Source of the DNA: Lautropia sp.
GTDB lineage: Bacteria > Pseudomonadota > Gammaproteobacteria > Burkholderiales > Burkholderiaceae_E
Reading direction: 5' to 3'
DNA length: 32,187 nt
Assembly (NCBI GenBank): GCA_030523825.1
Contig: JAUNHU010000021.1
Location: 1 to 32,187 of the forward strand
Made by a program: the position numbers and the translations under genes. The notes beneath the pieces were generated by a model that was given only the letters and a program-made list of their open reading frames with translations, was not told the origin of the DNA and made no database searches. Shown here in pieces: positions 9,866-18,424 of this stretch. Each line of letters opens with the position of its first letter. Within the stretch, counting starts at the first letter, position 1.

Positions 9866-11863
9866 ATGCGGAGCGCAGCTGATTTGCTTCATGAGCTAAA
9901 TCTTGTTGATGAATCTGTACGCATCGAAGCCAAGCGTGGAACCGAGGCTGGCAAGTCGGTGATGCAGACGGTGATTGCTTTTGCCAATGAGCCTGGCCTG
10001 GATGGTGGCTATCTGCTTCTGGGGGTGGAGTGGTTTACCAATGACAAGGGCGATACGGTGTATCGGCCTGCGGGGTTATCTGACCCGGACAAAATTCAGC
10101 ATGAGCTTGCCAGTCAATGTTCGTCCATGCTGAATGTGGCGTTGCGCCCGGAGATGCGGGTGGAAATGCTGGACGGCCGGGCTGTTTTGGTGGTGTATGT
10201 GCCCGAGGCGGATGTAACGCAGAAGCCAGTGTATTTCAAGGCTACCGGCCTGCCCCGGGGGGCATGGCGGCGTGTGGGCTCGACGGATCAGCAGTGTGTT
10301 GATGATGATTTGTGGGTGCTGCGGGGTGAGGCGCAACCGTTGCATGGCCCGGACTCCAGCATTCTGCCCGATGCCGATTTGGATGATTTTGATCCGGCAG
10401 CGCTGGCGGCGTATCGGCGCGAACGTGCACTGGTAAACCCGCAGGCCGAGGAGCTGAACTACAGCGACGAGGACTTGCTGGTGGCGCTGGGTGCGCTGCG
10501 CCGGGCCGAGAACAGGCGCCTCTGCCCGACGCTTGCCGGGATTGTGCTTTTTGGAAAGCCAATGGCCTTGCGACGCCTGTTGCCCGCGTTGCGGATTGAT
10601 TACATTCGCGTGCCCGGCACTGAGTGGGTGGAAGACCCCGAGCGCCGCTTTCAATCCATCGATATCCGAAAACCGTTGTTGCTGGCCTTGCCGCAGGCTG
10701 AAGCCAGCATTGTTGATGAGCTGCCCAGGACTTTTTATCTGCCCGAGGGACAGTTGCAGAGCGTTCAATCGCCGCTCTTGCCCCGGAAGGTGATTCGTGA
10801 GGCGCTGGCAAACGTAGCCATGCACCGGAGCTATACGGTTCATCAGCCGTCGCAGATCATTCGTTATGGCAACCGCATCGAGATCAGGAATGCGGGCTAT
10901 TCACTCAAGGATCCGGAACAACTGGGTACGCCGGGTTCCCGTCTGCGCAATCCGCTGATTGCGGCCGTATTGCATGATCTGCATCTGGCTGAAGCCAAGG
11001 GGACGGGCATACGCACCATGCGTCGCCTGTCGGCAGAGGCGGGTTTGCCCCTGCCGGATCTTCATTCGGATCGGCAGGCCAATCAGTTTCAGCTTACCCT
11101 CTTTCTGCACAACCTGCTGACCGAGGAAGACCATGCTTGGTTGAAGCAGTTTACTGGGGCGGGCTGTAGCAAGGAGGAGGCGCAGGTGCTTACCTATGCA
11201 CGGGCCACAGGGGCGGTGGATAACGCGGCGTGTCGGGATGTTTGTGGGCTGGATACGCTGGCGGCCAGTGCGGTGTTGCGGCGCCTGCGCGACAGGGGGC
11301 TGCTGCACAAAAAGGGGGCAGGCAACCGCACTTACTATGTGCTGGACAATGCAGCCCGCCCGGTGGGGGAGGCCGCCGAGCAGCAGTTGCCGCTGATGGC
11401 GCAAAAACAGGCCGCTGATGATGGTAGGGAAGCTGGAGCACATGCCTCCGAAGGGGTTGATGGCTTAGGTCCGGAGGTTGATGGCTTGGCTCCAGAGGTT
11501 GAAGGGGGGGCGGCGCGTCGGAATGCCAAAATGGTGGCGCGAGGGCTGATGCCGGACCAGTATTTATCACCCTTGCCGCCGTTGCCTGAAGATCTTGCCT
11601 CCCGGTTGTGCGATATGGGCAAGGGTAAAAGGCCACCCCAGGGAGAGGTAGCTGCCGTGATTCGCGCCTTGTGCCTTTGGCATCCGATGAGACTGGATCA
11701 ATTGGCGGAGTTGTTGCAGCGCAATGGCGACCATCTGCGCCGGGCCTATCTTCAGCCGATGCTGGGGGAAGGGCAGCTCCGCTTCCGCTACCCTGAAAGC
11801 CCCAATCATCCCCTGCAAGCCTACATTGCAGCTTCCGGAGACGACGATTCATGCAACCTCTAA
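9866..11863 (+). CDS. AlbA_2/Schlafen-like DNA-binding protein with HATPase-like domain
   Basis: This 665-aa protein has the COG2865 layout, often labelled RecG-like transcriptional regulator or ATP-binding protein. Residues about 15-130 form an AlbA_2 (Schlafen-type) domain with SVRIEAKRGTEAG at its start and GGYLLLGVE. Residues about 300-400 are the GHKL-ATPase-like C-terminal part: REALANVAMHRSY (N-box region, N316, H320) and KGTGIRTM (near 379). A winged helix follows at about 440-495 (AASAVLRRLRDRGLLHKKG). Beyond it, a linker carries a 7-residue repeat, and residues about 565-655 look like a second winged helix. AlbA_2 proteins bind or cleave nucleic acids in some systems and regulate transcription in others; which applies here is unknown. 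A strong GGGGAGGG lies 4 nt before ATG 9866, which decides against the out-of-frame ATG at 9862. Its last 13 nt overlap the next gene, so the two are probably translationally coupled. Confidence 0.8.
   Translation: MRSAADLLHELNLVDESVRIEAKRGTEAGKSVMQTVIAFANEPGLDGGYLLLGVEWFTNDKGDTVYRPAGLSDPDKIQHELASQCSSMLNVALRPEMRVEMLDGRAVLVVYVPEADVTQKPVYFKATGLPRGAWRRVGSTDQQCVDDDLWVLRGEAQPLHGPDSSILPDADLDDFDPAALAAYRRERALVNPQAEELNYSDEDLLVALGALRRAENRRLCPTLAGIVLFGKPMALRRLLPALRIDYIRVPGTEWVEDPERRFQSIDIRKPLLLALPQAEASIVDELPRTFYLPEGQLQSVQSPLLPRKVIREALANVAMHRSYTVHQPSQIIRYGNRIEIRNAGYSLKDPEQLGTPGSRLRNPLIAAVLHDLHLAEAKGTGIRTMRRLSAEAGLPLPDLHSDRQANQFQLTLFLHNLLTEEDHAWLKQFTGAGCSKEEAQVLTYARATGAVDNAACRDVCGLDTLAASAVLRRLRDRGLLHKKGAGNRTYYVLDNAARPVGEAAEQQLPLMAQKQAADDGREAGAHASEGVDGLGPEVDGLAPEVEGGAARRNAKMVARGLMPDQYLSPLPPLPEDLASRLCDMGKGKRPPQGEVAAVIRALCLWHPMRLDQLAELLQRNGDHLRRAYLQPMLGEGQLRFRYPESPNHPLQAYIAASGDDDSCNL
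11456..11497 (+). repeat. Two tandem 21-bp units inside the AlbA_2/HATPase gene
   Basis: Two near-identical 21-nt units (11456-11476 and 11477-11497) are followed by the start of a third (GTTGAAG). They encode V-D-G-L-G-P-E and V-D-G-L-A-P-E in the linker after the first winged helix. The unit length preserves the reading frame, so the copy number could vary without breaking the protein. Confidence 0.75.
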
Positions 11864-14800
11864 TCCTGTCGGAACAAGTCACGCAAGGGGTGGCAGATTT
11901 TCTGCGGGCGGCGTTTCCGGCCACTACCAAGGGTTTTCATGGGTTGATTGATCGTTTCCTCGCAGAGCGGGGAAGCCTGTTCAAGGGGCCATACCTGACA
12001 GTGCCGCTGCCTTTCCGGCGTCAGGCCAATGTGAGCGGCGAGGCGGCTTTTGAATGGTTGCCAAAGGGGTTTGTGCCGCATGCCCATCAGGCTCGGGCGT
12101 TTGAGCGCCTGAGTGGCGCGAAGGCTCGTTCCACGCTGGTGGCGACGGGTACGGGCTCTGGCAAGACCGAGTGCTTCCTGTTTCCGGTGCTGGAACATTG
12201 CCGGCAGCGTCGTCTGGCAGGAGAGAAGGGCATCAAGGCCATCCTCCTGTACCCGATGAACGCATTGGCGTCTGACCAGGCGGGCAGATTGGCCAGACAG
12301 ATTCTTGGGGCGCCGGCGCTGCGAGAGGCTGGCATTCGGGCTGGGCTCTATGTGGGTGAGGCACCCCGAGAAGGTTCGAAGGCCGTGGCGCAACTGAAAG
12401 ACGGCAGCTTTTCGGTGATTACGGATCGACACGTGTTGCGTGAAGACCCACCAGACATCCTGATCACCAACTACAAGATGCTGGATTTCCTGCTGATTCG
12501 CGCTGATGATGCGCCGCTGTGGGCACGGCAGAAGCACGACACCTTGCGCTACCTGGTGGTGGATGAGTTGCATACCTTCGATGGTGCGCAGGGGACGGAT
12601 CTGGCCTGCCTCATTCGTCGCCTGAAGGGCCGGCTGGGGACACCGCCAGGGCACCTGGTGTGTGTGGGTACGTCTGCCACGCTGGGCAGCGATGGGGAGG
12701 CATCACTTCGAAAATTTGCCGTCGATATTTTTGGTGAGGCTCTGGACGACGGGGCTGTCATTTCCGAAGACAGGCTGTCGGTGGGGGAATATCTGGCGGA
12801 TGCGGTTGTGGAGTTCACATCCAGCCCACAGCCAGCTGATATCCAGATTCTTGATCCGGCAGAGCATGTCGACATGTCGGCGTGGTTGCAGCGTCAGGTG
12901 CCATTGTGGTTTGGTGAGGCAGTTGCAGATGTTCAGGTTTCGCAGCCAGGCTGGCGTTGCGCGCTGGGCCGGATGCTGAAAGGACACTATGCCTTTCAGA
13001 ATTTGCTGCGTGATCTGGACAAGCTGGGCGGCAAGGCAATCCTGTTGGAAGATGTGTTGTCGGTGCTGGAGAAGCGCTTGACTGCCTGCAAGGATGCACG
13101 CTATCCCCTGCTGTGGCTGGGCAGTTTGCTGGCACTGGTTGCACATGCACGGATCAGCAGAGCCCCCCACAAGCCGGATGATGTGCTGAGTGAGCACGAC
13201 ATCGGGTTCTTCCTGCAGGTGAAGGTGGAAGTCTGGTTGCGGGAGCTGCGCCGGATGGTTGCCTGCCTGCCAGATGCTGCGGCTAACGAGGTGCAGGCTG
13301 CGGATGAGGATGAAGGCCCTTGGGTGAGGCCGATGCCGAAGGATGGTGAGACAGCCTCTGCTGGTGTTTTTGGGCTGCCCAGACTGGCGTTTCATGATGA
13401 TCTGGGCAAGCTGGAGCGCAACAGGGTCTGGTTGCCGGTCATCCATTGCCGGGATTGCCATGCCGCGGGCTGGGGTACGGTGTTGCAGGGGCCTGGTCAG
13501 GATCTGGTTTCTCAGGATGTGCATGCGTTTTACCCTGCGTATTTTCAGGGGAGTGTGAGTACACGATTCATCTTTCCGCATGTAGCGGAGGCAGGCAGAC
13601 GTTTATTCCTGCACAAAAAGATCTGCCCCCGTTGCGGACACCTTCATGCAGCGGCAGAGCGGGTATGCCAGCATTGCCTGGTCGTTGAGGATGGTTCTGG
13701 TGCATCCGGTGTTACCGTTGCCCTGCTGGATGTGGATGTTGTGCATAACCTGCGTGAGGGCAAGAAGGATGGCGCCCGCAGCACACGTGTACACCACGAT
13801 TGCCCTTACTGCAGCGGCAAAAACGCGCTGACGATTCTGGGCTCCCAGGCTGCGAGCATGTCGGCCGTGATGCTGGCACAGTTGTTTGGATCGCGCTTCA
13901 ACCCGGACAAGAAGCTGATTGCGTTTTCTGATTCTGTGCAGGATGCTGCGCATCGTGCAGGTTTCTTGTCGGCCCGAACCTGGCGGCTGAACTTCCGGCC
14001 TGCTCTGGCCCAGGTGATCAAGTCTGCTGAGAATGCTGGGGAACCGCTGAGCCTTGCTGCCTTGCCTACCGCCTTTGAACAGCATTGGCTGGCAAGCATG
14101 TCTACGGAAAACTACATTGCCAGCTTCATGCCAAGTCAGTTGCATTGGTTGCGGGATTTTGATGAGCTGGTTTCTTCGGGGAAGCTGCCGAATGATTCGG
14201 ATTTGCTGAAGCGCCTGCGTCAGGTGCTGCCCTGGGTGGTGAATGCCGAGTTTGGCCAGGATTCGCATGTGGGACGCAGTCTGGTGGCCACAGACACTGC
14301 CTGTGTCTATCCCGGTGCCGGACTGATGCAGGAAGCGGTAAGGTGGTTGTTGCCGCGGGTGCGGGAAGAAATCGATGTGCTGGCTGATGTGACGGAGGGT
14401 GCCCTGTTGGTGTTTGTACAGGGCGTGGTGCAGGCACTGCAGGCAGCGGGGGCCTGGCTGGATGACAGGCTGCGTGTTTATGCTGTTTCTGGCAGCCGCC
14501 CGTGGCGTTACAGGAAGGGGAGCATTGATTTTCAGATGCTCTCCGGGCCGCGCCCTCCGCGGTTTGCCAGTTTGCAGGAATTTGAACAGTCGATTAGCCT
14601 GACGGGAAAGAAGGCGCGCTGGTATGCCAGTTGGGCATTGAAAAACCTGCGCGGGTTGCATGCGGAGTTGTTGGGGCTGGACTCCTTGTTGCAGGCTCTC
14701 TATCGTCTGACGATGGAGGCCCTGGAAAACGCGGGGCTGGCACGGGCAGAAGAAGTCGAAGCCCGTAGTGGCGCGAGAGTCTGGGGATTGATGCCAAGTG

Positions 14801-17800
14801 CCTTTCTGGTGGCGCTTGGTGGTCGAGCGTGGCAATGCGCCTGTTGTCGTGGTGTGTGGAGGAGCGCTCCGGAGGAATCGTTGCAGGGGCAACCCTGTCG
14901 TTTCCCGAAATGTGAAGGCACCCTGATCGAGCAGGAGGGCAGAGGTGACTATTACCGACGGCTCTATCTGAATGCCGATATCCGGCGGGTGGTGGCGCAT
15001 GAGCATACGGGTTTGCTGCCTCGGGCCGTTCGGGAGGAGGTTGAACAACGTTTCCGTTCTGAAGGGAACGAGCCAAACAGCATCAATGTGTTGTCGGCGA
15101 CGCCCACGCTGGAAATGGGGATAGACATTGGCGATCTTTCTGCGGTCTTGCAGTGTTCGGTGCCACCTCAACAGGCCAATTACATCCAGCGCGCAGGGCG
15201 TGCAGGGCGCAGCACCGGCAGTGCGTTGTTGATGACGATGGCGGCGGCCAGGCCGCATGACCTGTATTTCTGGGAAGAGCCGAGGGAGATGATCGCCGGA
15301 AGTGTGGCGGCTCCGGGCGTGTTCTTGAATGCTTCGGCGGTTCTGGAGCGGCAGCTTACAGCCTTTACGCTGGACTGCTGGGTTCAGGAAACGGGGCGTG
15401 ACGCCGCTATTCCTTCCGAAATATATCCGGTGCTGAGCGCTGTTACCGCTGAATCACATTCGCGTTTCCCGTATACCTGGCTCGCACATGTGGAACGCAA
15501 TCGGGATGAGATCTTGCAGCGATTCCTTGGGCTGTTTTCTGGTGAAGGTGGGCAGCGGCTCAGTGAGGAGACACAGGCATTTCTGAAGGGTTTTCTGCAT
15601 GGGACATCAGCGGATGGGCGATCGTTTTCCGCCAGGGTGCTTGGCAAGCTGCAAGGGATGGCGGATGACCTGAAGCGGATCAGGGGTCTGATCAGGAAAA
15701 CTGACAGGGAGATGGACCGGATCACGCAGGTGAAAGGGCAGTTGAGCATCGATGACGGGGATGTGGCGCAGACCGCCGTGCTCGGAGATTCTCAAAAGGC
15801 GGAACTCAAGGCGCTTTCTCAGGAACGCCGGGCGCTCTCCAGGCTGATTTCTTCAATACAGACGCGGAATACCCTGAATGTTCTGACAGACGAGGGATTG
15901 TTGCCCAACTACGCCTTTCCTGAACAGGGGGTTCTGCTTCGTTCAATCATCGTCCGGGAGCCCAGGAAGGCAGAAGGAAGCAGTGGAACTGATGAAGATG
16001 TACTGACCTTTGAGTATGTTCGGCCGGGGTCAAGCGCCATCACGGAACTGGCGCCTAATAACACCTTTCATGCCGAAGGCCGGCGCGTGGTGGTTGATCA
16101 GGTGGATGTCTCTCAGGAGAAGCCCGAGGTATGGCGCTTCTGCCGGATGTGTTCCTATGCCGAGCCAAACAGCGCCAGCAATCGTAGTGACAAGTGCCCT
16201 CGGTGCGGGGATGGTTTGTGGCGTGATGCGGGCCGGGTGCATGAGATGTTGCGTCTGACAACGGTATTTGCGCGCACGTCAGACAGGGAGAGTCGGATTG
16301 GTGATGATGCGGATGAAAGGACACGGACCTTTCATGTTCGGCAGGCGCTGGTCGATAGTCCACCGGAGGCGGTTCGGGATGCCTTTGTCATTGAGAAGCC
16401 CGAATTTCCCTTTGGTTTTGAGTTTCTGGAGCAGGTTGTCTTCCGCGAGGTGAACTTTGGGGAGTCTTCTTCCGAAGGGAACCCGCTCATCATTGCAGGG
16501 CGCGAGGAGATTCGACCTGGGTTTGAGATCTGCCCGGAGTGTGGAACGCTTCAAAAACGACGTAAGGATGGAGATCTTTATCGCAACCATACGCCGTGGT
16601 GCAGCAAGCGCAAGATCGGAAGCATGGCTATGCAACGCTGCGTTTTCCTGTATAGGGAGTTTCGCAGCGAAGGTATTCGGATATTCGTGCCAGATGCCGG
16701 TTTGGCAGACGGACATGAAGCGTTGCTCAGCTTTATTGCCGCGCTGGAACTTGGCCTGAGTAGGAAATTCAAAGGGGCTGTTTCGCACCTTCGCATTGCT
16801 ACCGACGTGCGAATGGCGGAGGATGCGAACAAGGTGCGTGCATACCTGGTGATCTATGACAGCGTTCCAGGGGGGACGGGATACCTGAAGGATCTGATGC
16901 GTAGTTCGGATCCGTTGTTCGAGGTGTTTTCCGAGGCGCTGAAGGCTATCGACTCCTGCGTCTGCAACCAGGATCATGACGCTGATGGTTGCTACCGCTG
17001 CATGTATCGTTATGGAAACAGCCGGGACAGGGCGTTGATTTCACGGACTCTTGCACAGCGACAGCTGCGGCAACTGGAAGATTACAAGAGCGCACTGAAG
17101 AAGATTTCTCATCTGAATGATGACCTGCACAATCAGTTGCTGGAAAGTTCCCTGGAGCAGAAGTTTCTGGAAGTGATGCGCAAACGTGGGGCGCGCTTGA
17201 CTCAGGAGGTTTTCAAGGGGAAAACGGGTTATCGGGTGACAGTGGGTGACAGGCGCTGGCTGCTGGAACTTCAGGTGAAACTTGATGAGAAGGCGGGCGT
17301 AGTTGTGCCTTGCAAGCCTGATTTCGTATTCTGGCCGGAGGGTGGTGTAGATGATTTGCCTGTGGTGGTGTTTGTCGATGGGTGGCAATATCACAAGGAT
17401 CGGGTGGTGGACGATTTTGCAAAGCGCATGGCTGTAGCAAAAAGCGGACGCTACTCGGTATGGACTGTAACCTGGCAAGATCTGCAGCCTTCAGAGGACG
17501 CGTCCGGCCGGGATGGCATTCATGGTGATGAGAGTCCTTGGCCGCTCTTGCTTTTGTCTCCCAATTCTGAGCAGGCGCTGAACACGCTATGCACCGCTCA
17601 GGATGTTTTGGACATGTCGGGGTGGCATCAGAAGGACACGATCAGTCAGCTTTGCTGGCGGCTTGGCAATGGTACGCATGAATCTTTCCGGCGTTTTGCA
17701 GTTGTCTTGGCGGCGGTGATGATGCGGCCTGTAGGTGACGGGAAAAGCCTGAGCGCCATGCGTGATGGCGGGTTCTGGCGTCGTCTGGATGAATATGGTT

Positions 17801-18423
17801 TTCTGCCGTTGGCATTATCGGGTGTGGACTGGGCTTATCGAGAGCTGGGGGCTGCACTCAGGGTGGCTGTTGGCATGAGTGCACAGCAGCTTCGTCACTG
17901 GATGGGCGGTGGGCATGATGTGGCCCATGAGCCCGTTCTGGTTGTCGAATGGCCAGAAGTTCTTGAGTCTGATGATGGAGAGAAGCATGAGAACCAACGT
18001 CTATGGAGAAGGTGCTGGCGGCTTCTGAATCTGATGTTGCCCTTGCGGCATCTGTGGGTTGGTAATGAGGAGATGTCCGGACTGGGGGCGTTGCAGAAGT
18101 TTGCGCCTGTCTCGGGAGATGCCGACCATCCGGATGAGCGTTGGGGGGCTGTATTGGATCAGGCGGCTGAAGACGTGAGGCCGTGGCTGCTGGCTATGGA
18201 GGAGGCGGGCGTTCAGGTGCCCGAAGTTGGTTACGAGTTGGTGGATGCACGAGATCTTGTGCTGGCAGAGGCCGAACTGGCCTGGGTGTCGAGGAAGGTT
18301 GCCGTGTTGCTGAGCGATGATGAGGCGGAGGCGGCGCCTTTCCGTAAGGCAGGCTGGACGTGGTTTGCTGTTGACGATGAACAAGTGCCCGAAGCACTGT
18401 TGTCCCTCTTGAAAGGAAATTGA
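11851..18423 (+). CDS. Giant DEAD-like helicase with DUF1998 (MrfA Zn-binding) and nuclease-like C-terminus
   Basis: This 2190-aa protein is an SF2 helicase of the MrfA/DruE/DrmA-B kind. Motif I is TGTGSGKTE (about 99-107), motif II is DELH rather than DEAH (about 239-242), and motif III is TSATLG (about 274). The second RecA lobe comes some 800 residues later: SATPTLEMGIDIGD (about 1080-1095) and QRAGRAGR (about 1113-1120). Between them, and after, lie several zinc-ribbon-like Cys pairs (near 533, 592, 651, 997, 1431, 1561). The DUF1998 signature is at about 1671-1719: VPGGTGYLKDL, then CVCNQDHDADGCYRCMY. Residues about 1770-1880 contain PDFVFWP and VVVFVDGWQYHKD, a pattern typical of Vsr/DUF559-like PD-(D/E)xK folds; nuclease activity is inference. 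A related-looking AELAWVSRKVAVLL segment lies near 2139. The size and C-terminal DUF1998 recall Druantia DruE; DISARM splits the same parts between DrmA and DrmB. GGAG lies 10 nt before the ATG, which sits inside the preceding gene. Confidence 0.87.
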   Translation: MQPLILSEQVTQGVADFLRAAFPATTKGFHGLIDRFLAERGSLFKGPYLTVPLPFRRQANVSGEAAFEWLPKGFVPHAHQARAFERLSGAKARSTLVATGTGSGKTECFLFPVLEHCRQRRLAGEKGIKAILLYPMNALASDQAGRLARQILGAPALREAGIRAGLYVGEAPREGSKAVAQLKDGSFSVITDRHVLREDPPDILITNYKMLDFLLIRADDAPLWARQKHDTLRYLVVDELHTFDGAQGTDLACLIRRLKGRLGTPPGHLVCVGTSATLGSDGEASLRKFAVDIFGEALDDGAVISEDRLSVGEYLADAVVEFTSSPQPADIQILDPAEHVDMSAWLQRQVPLWFGEAVADVQVSQPGWRCALGRMLKGHYAFQNLLRDLDKLGGKAILLEDVLSVLEKRLTACKDARYPLLWLGSLLALVAHARISRAPHKPDDVLSEHDIGFFLQVKVEVWLRELRRMVACLPDAAANEVQAADEDEGPWVRPMPKDGETASAGVFGLPRLAFHDDLGKLERNRVWLPVIHCRDCHAAGWGTVLQGPGQDLVSQDVHAFYPAYFQGSVSTRFIFPHVAEAGRRLFLHKKICPRCGHLHAAAERVCQHCLVVEDGSGASGVTVALLDVDVVHNLREGKKDGARSTRVHHDCPYCSGKNALTILGSQAASMSAVMLAQLFGSRFNPDKKLIAFSDSVQDAAHRAGFLSARTWRLNFRPALAQVIKSAENAGEPLSLAALPTAFEQHWLASMSTENYIASFMPSQLHWLRDFDELVSSGKLPNDSDLLKRLRQVLPWVVNAEFGQDSHVGRSLVATDTACVYPGAGLMQEAVRWLLPRVREEIDVLADVTEGALLVFVQGVVQALQAAGAWLDDRLRVYAVSGSRPWRYRKGSIDFQMLSGPRPPRFASLQEFEQSISLTGKKARWYASWALKNLRGLHAELLGLDSLLQALYRLTMEALENAGLARAEEVEARSGARVWGLMPSAFLVALGGRAWQCACCRGVWRSAPEESLQGQPCRFPKCEGTLIEQEGRGDYYRRLYLNADIRRVVAHEHTGLLPRAVREEVEQRFRSEGNEPNSINVLSATPTLEMGIDIGDLSAVLQCSVPPQQANYIQRAGRAGRSTGSALLMTMAAARPHDLYFWEEPREMIAGSVAAPGVFLNASAVLERQLTAFTLDCWVQETGRDAAIPSEIYPVLSAVTAESHSRFPYTWLAHVERNRDEILQRFLGLFSGEGGQRLSEETQAFLKGFLHGTSADGRSFSARVLGKLQGMADDLKRIRGLIRKTDREMDRITQVKGQLSIDDGDVAQTAVLGDSQKAELKALSQERRALSRLISSIQTRNTLNVLTDEGLLPNYAFPEQGVLLRSIIVREPRKAEGSSGTDEDVLTFEYVRPGSSAITELAPNNTFHAEGRRVVVDQVDVSQEKPEVWRFCRMCSYAEPNSASNRSDKCPRCGDGLWRDAGRVHEMLRLTTVFARTSDRESRIGDDADERTRTFHVRQALVDSPPEAVRDAFVIEKPEFPFGFEFLEQVVFREVNFGESSSEGNPLIIAGREEIRPGFEICPECGTLQKRRKDGDLYRNHTPWCSKRKIGSMAMQRCVFLYREFRSEGIRIFVPDAGLADGHEALLSFIAALELGLSRKFKGAVSHLRIATDVRMAEDANKVRAYLVIYDSVPGGTGYLKDLMRSSDPLFEVFSEALKAIDSCVCNQDHDADGCYRCMYRYGNSRDRALISRTLAQRQLRQLEDYKSALKKISHLNDDLHNQLLESSLEQKFLEVMRKRGARLTQEVFKGKTGYRVTVGDRRWLLELQVKLDEKAGVVVPCKPDFVFWPEGGVDDLPVVVFVDGWQYHKDRVVDDFAKRMAVAKSGRYSVWTVTWQDLQPSEDASGRDGIHGDESPWPLLLLSPNSEQALNTLCTAQDVLDMSGWHQKDTISQLCWRLGNGTHESFRRFAVVLAAVMMRPVGDGKSLSAMRDGGFWRRLDEYGFLPLALSGVDWAYRELGAALRVAVGMSAQQLRHWMGGGHDVAHEPVLVVEWPEVLESDDGEKHENQRLWRRCWRLLNLMLPLRHLWVGNEEMSGLGALQKFAPVSGDADHPDERWGAVLDQAAEDVRPWLLAMEEAGVQVPEVGYELVDARDLVLAEAELAWVSRKVAVLLSDDEAEAAPFRKAGWTWFAVDDEQVPEALLSLLKGN

Positions 18424-18424
18424 G

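Noticed and set aside
13603..15258. 551-codon minus-strand frame inside the giant helicase gene
   Set aside because: No domain is seen, and the plus strand codes continuously for conserved helicase and zinc-ribbon motifs.
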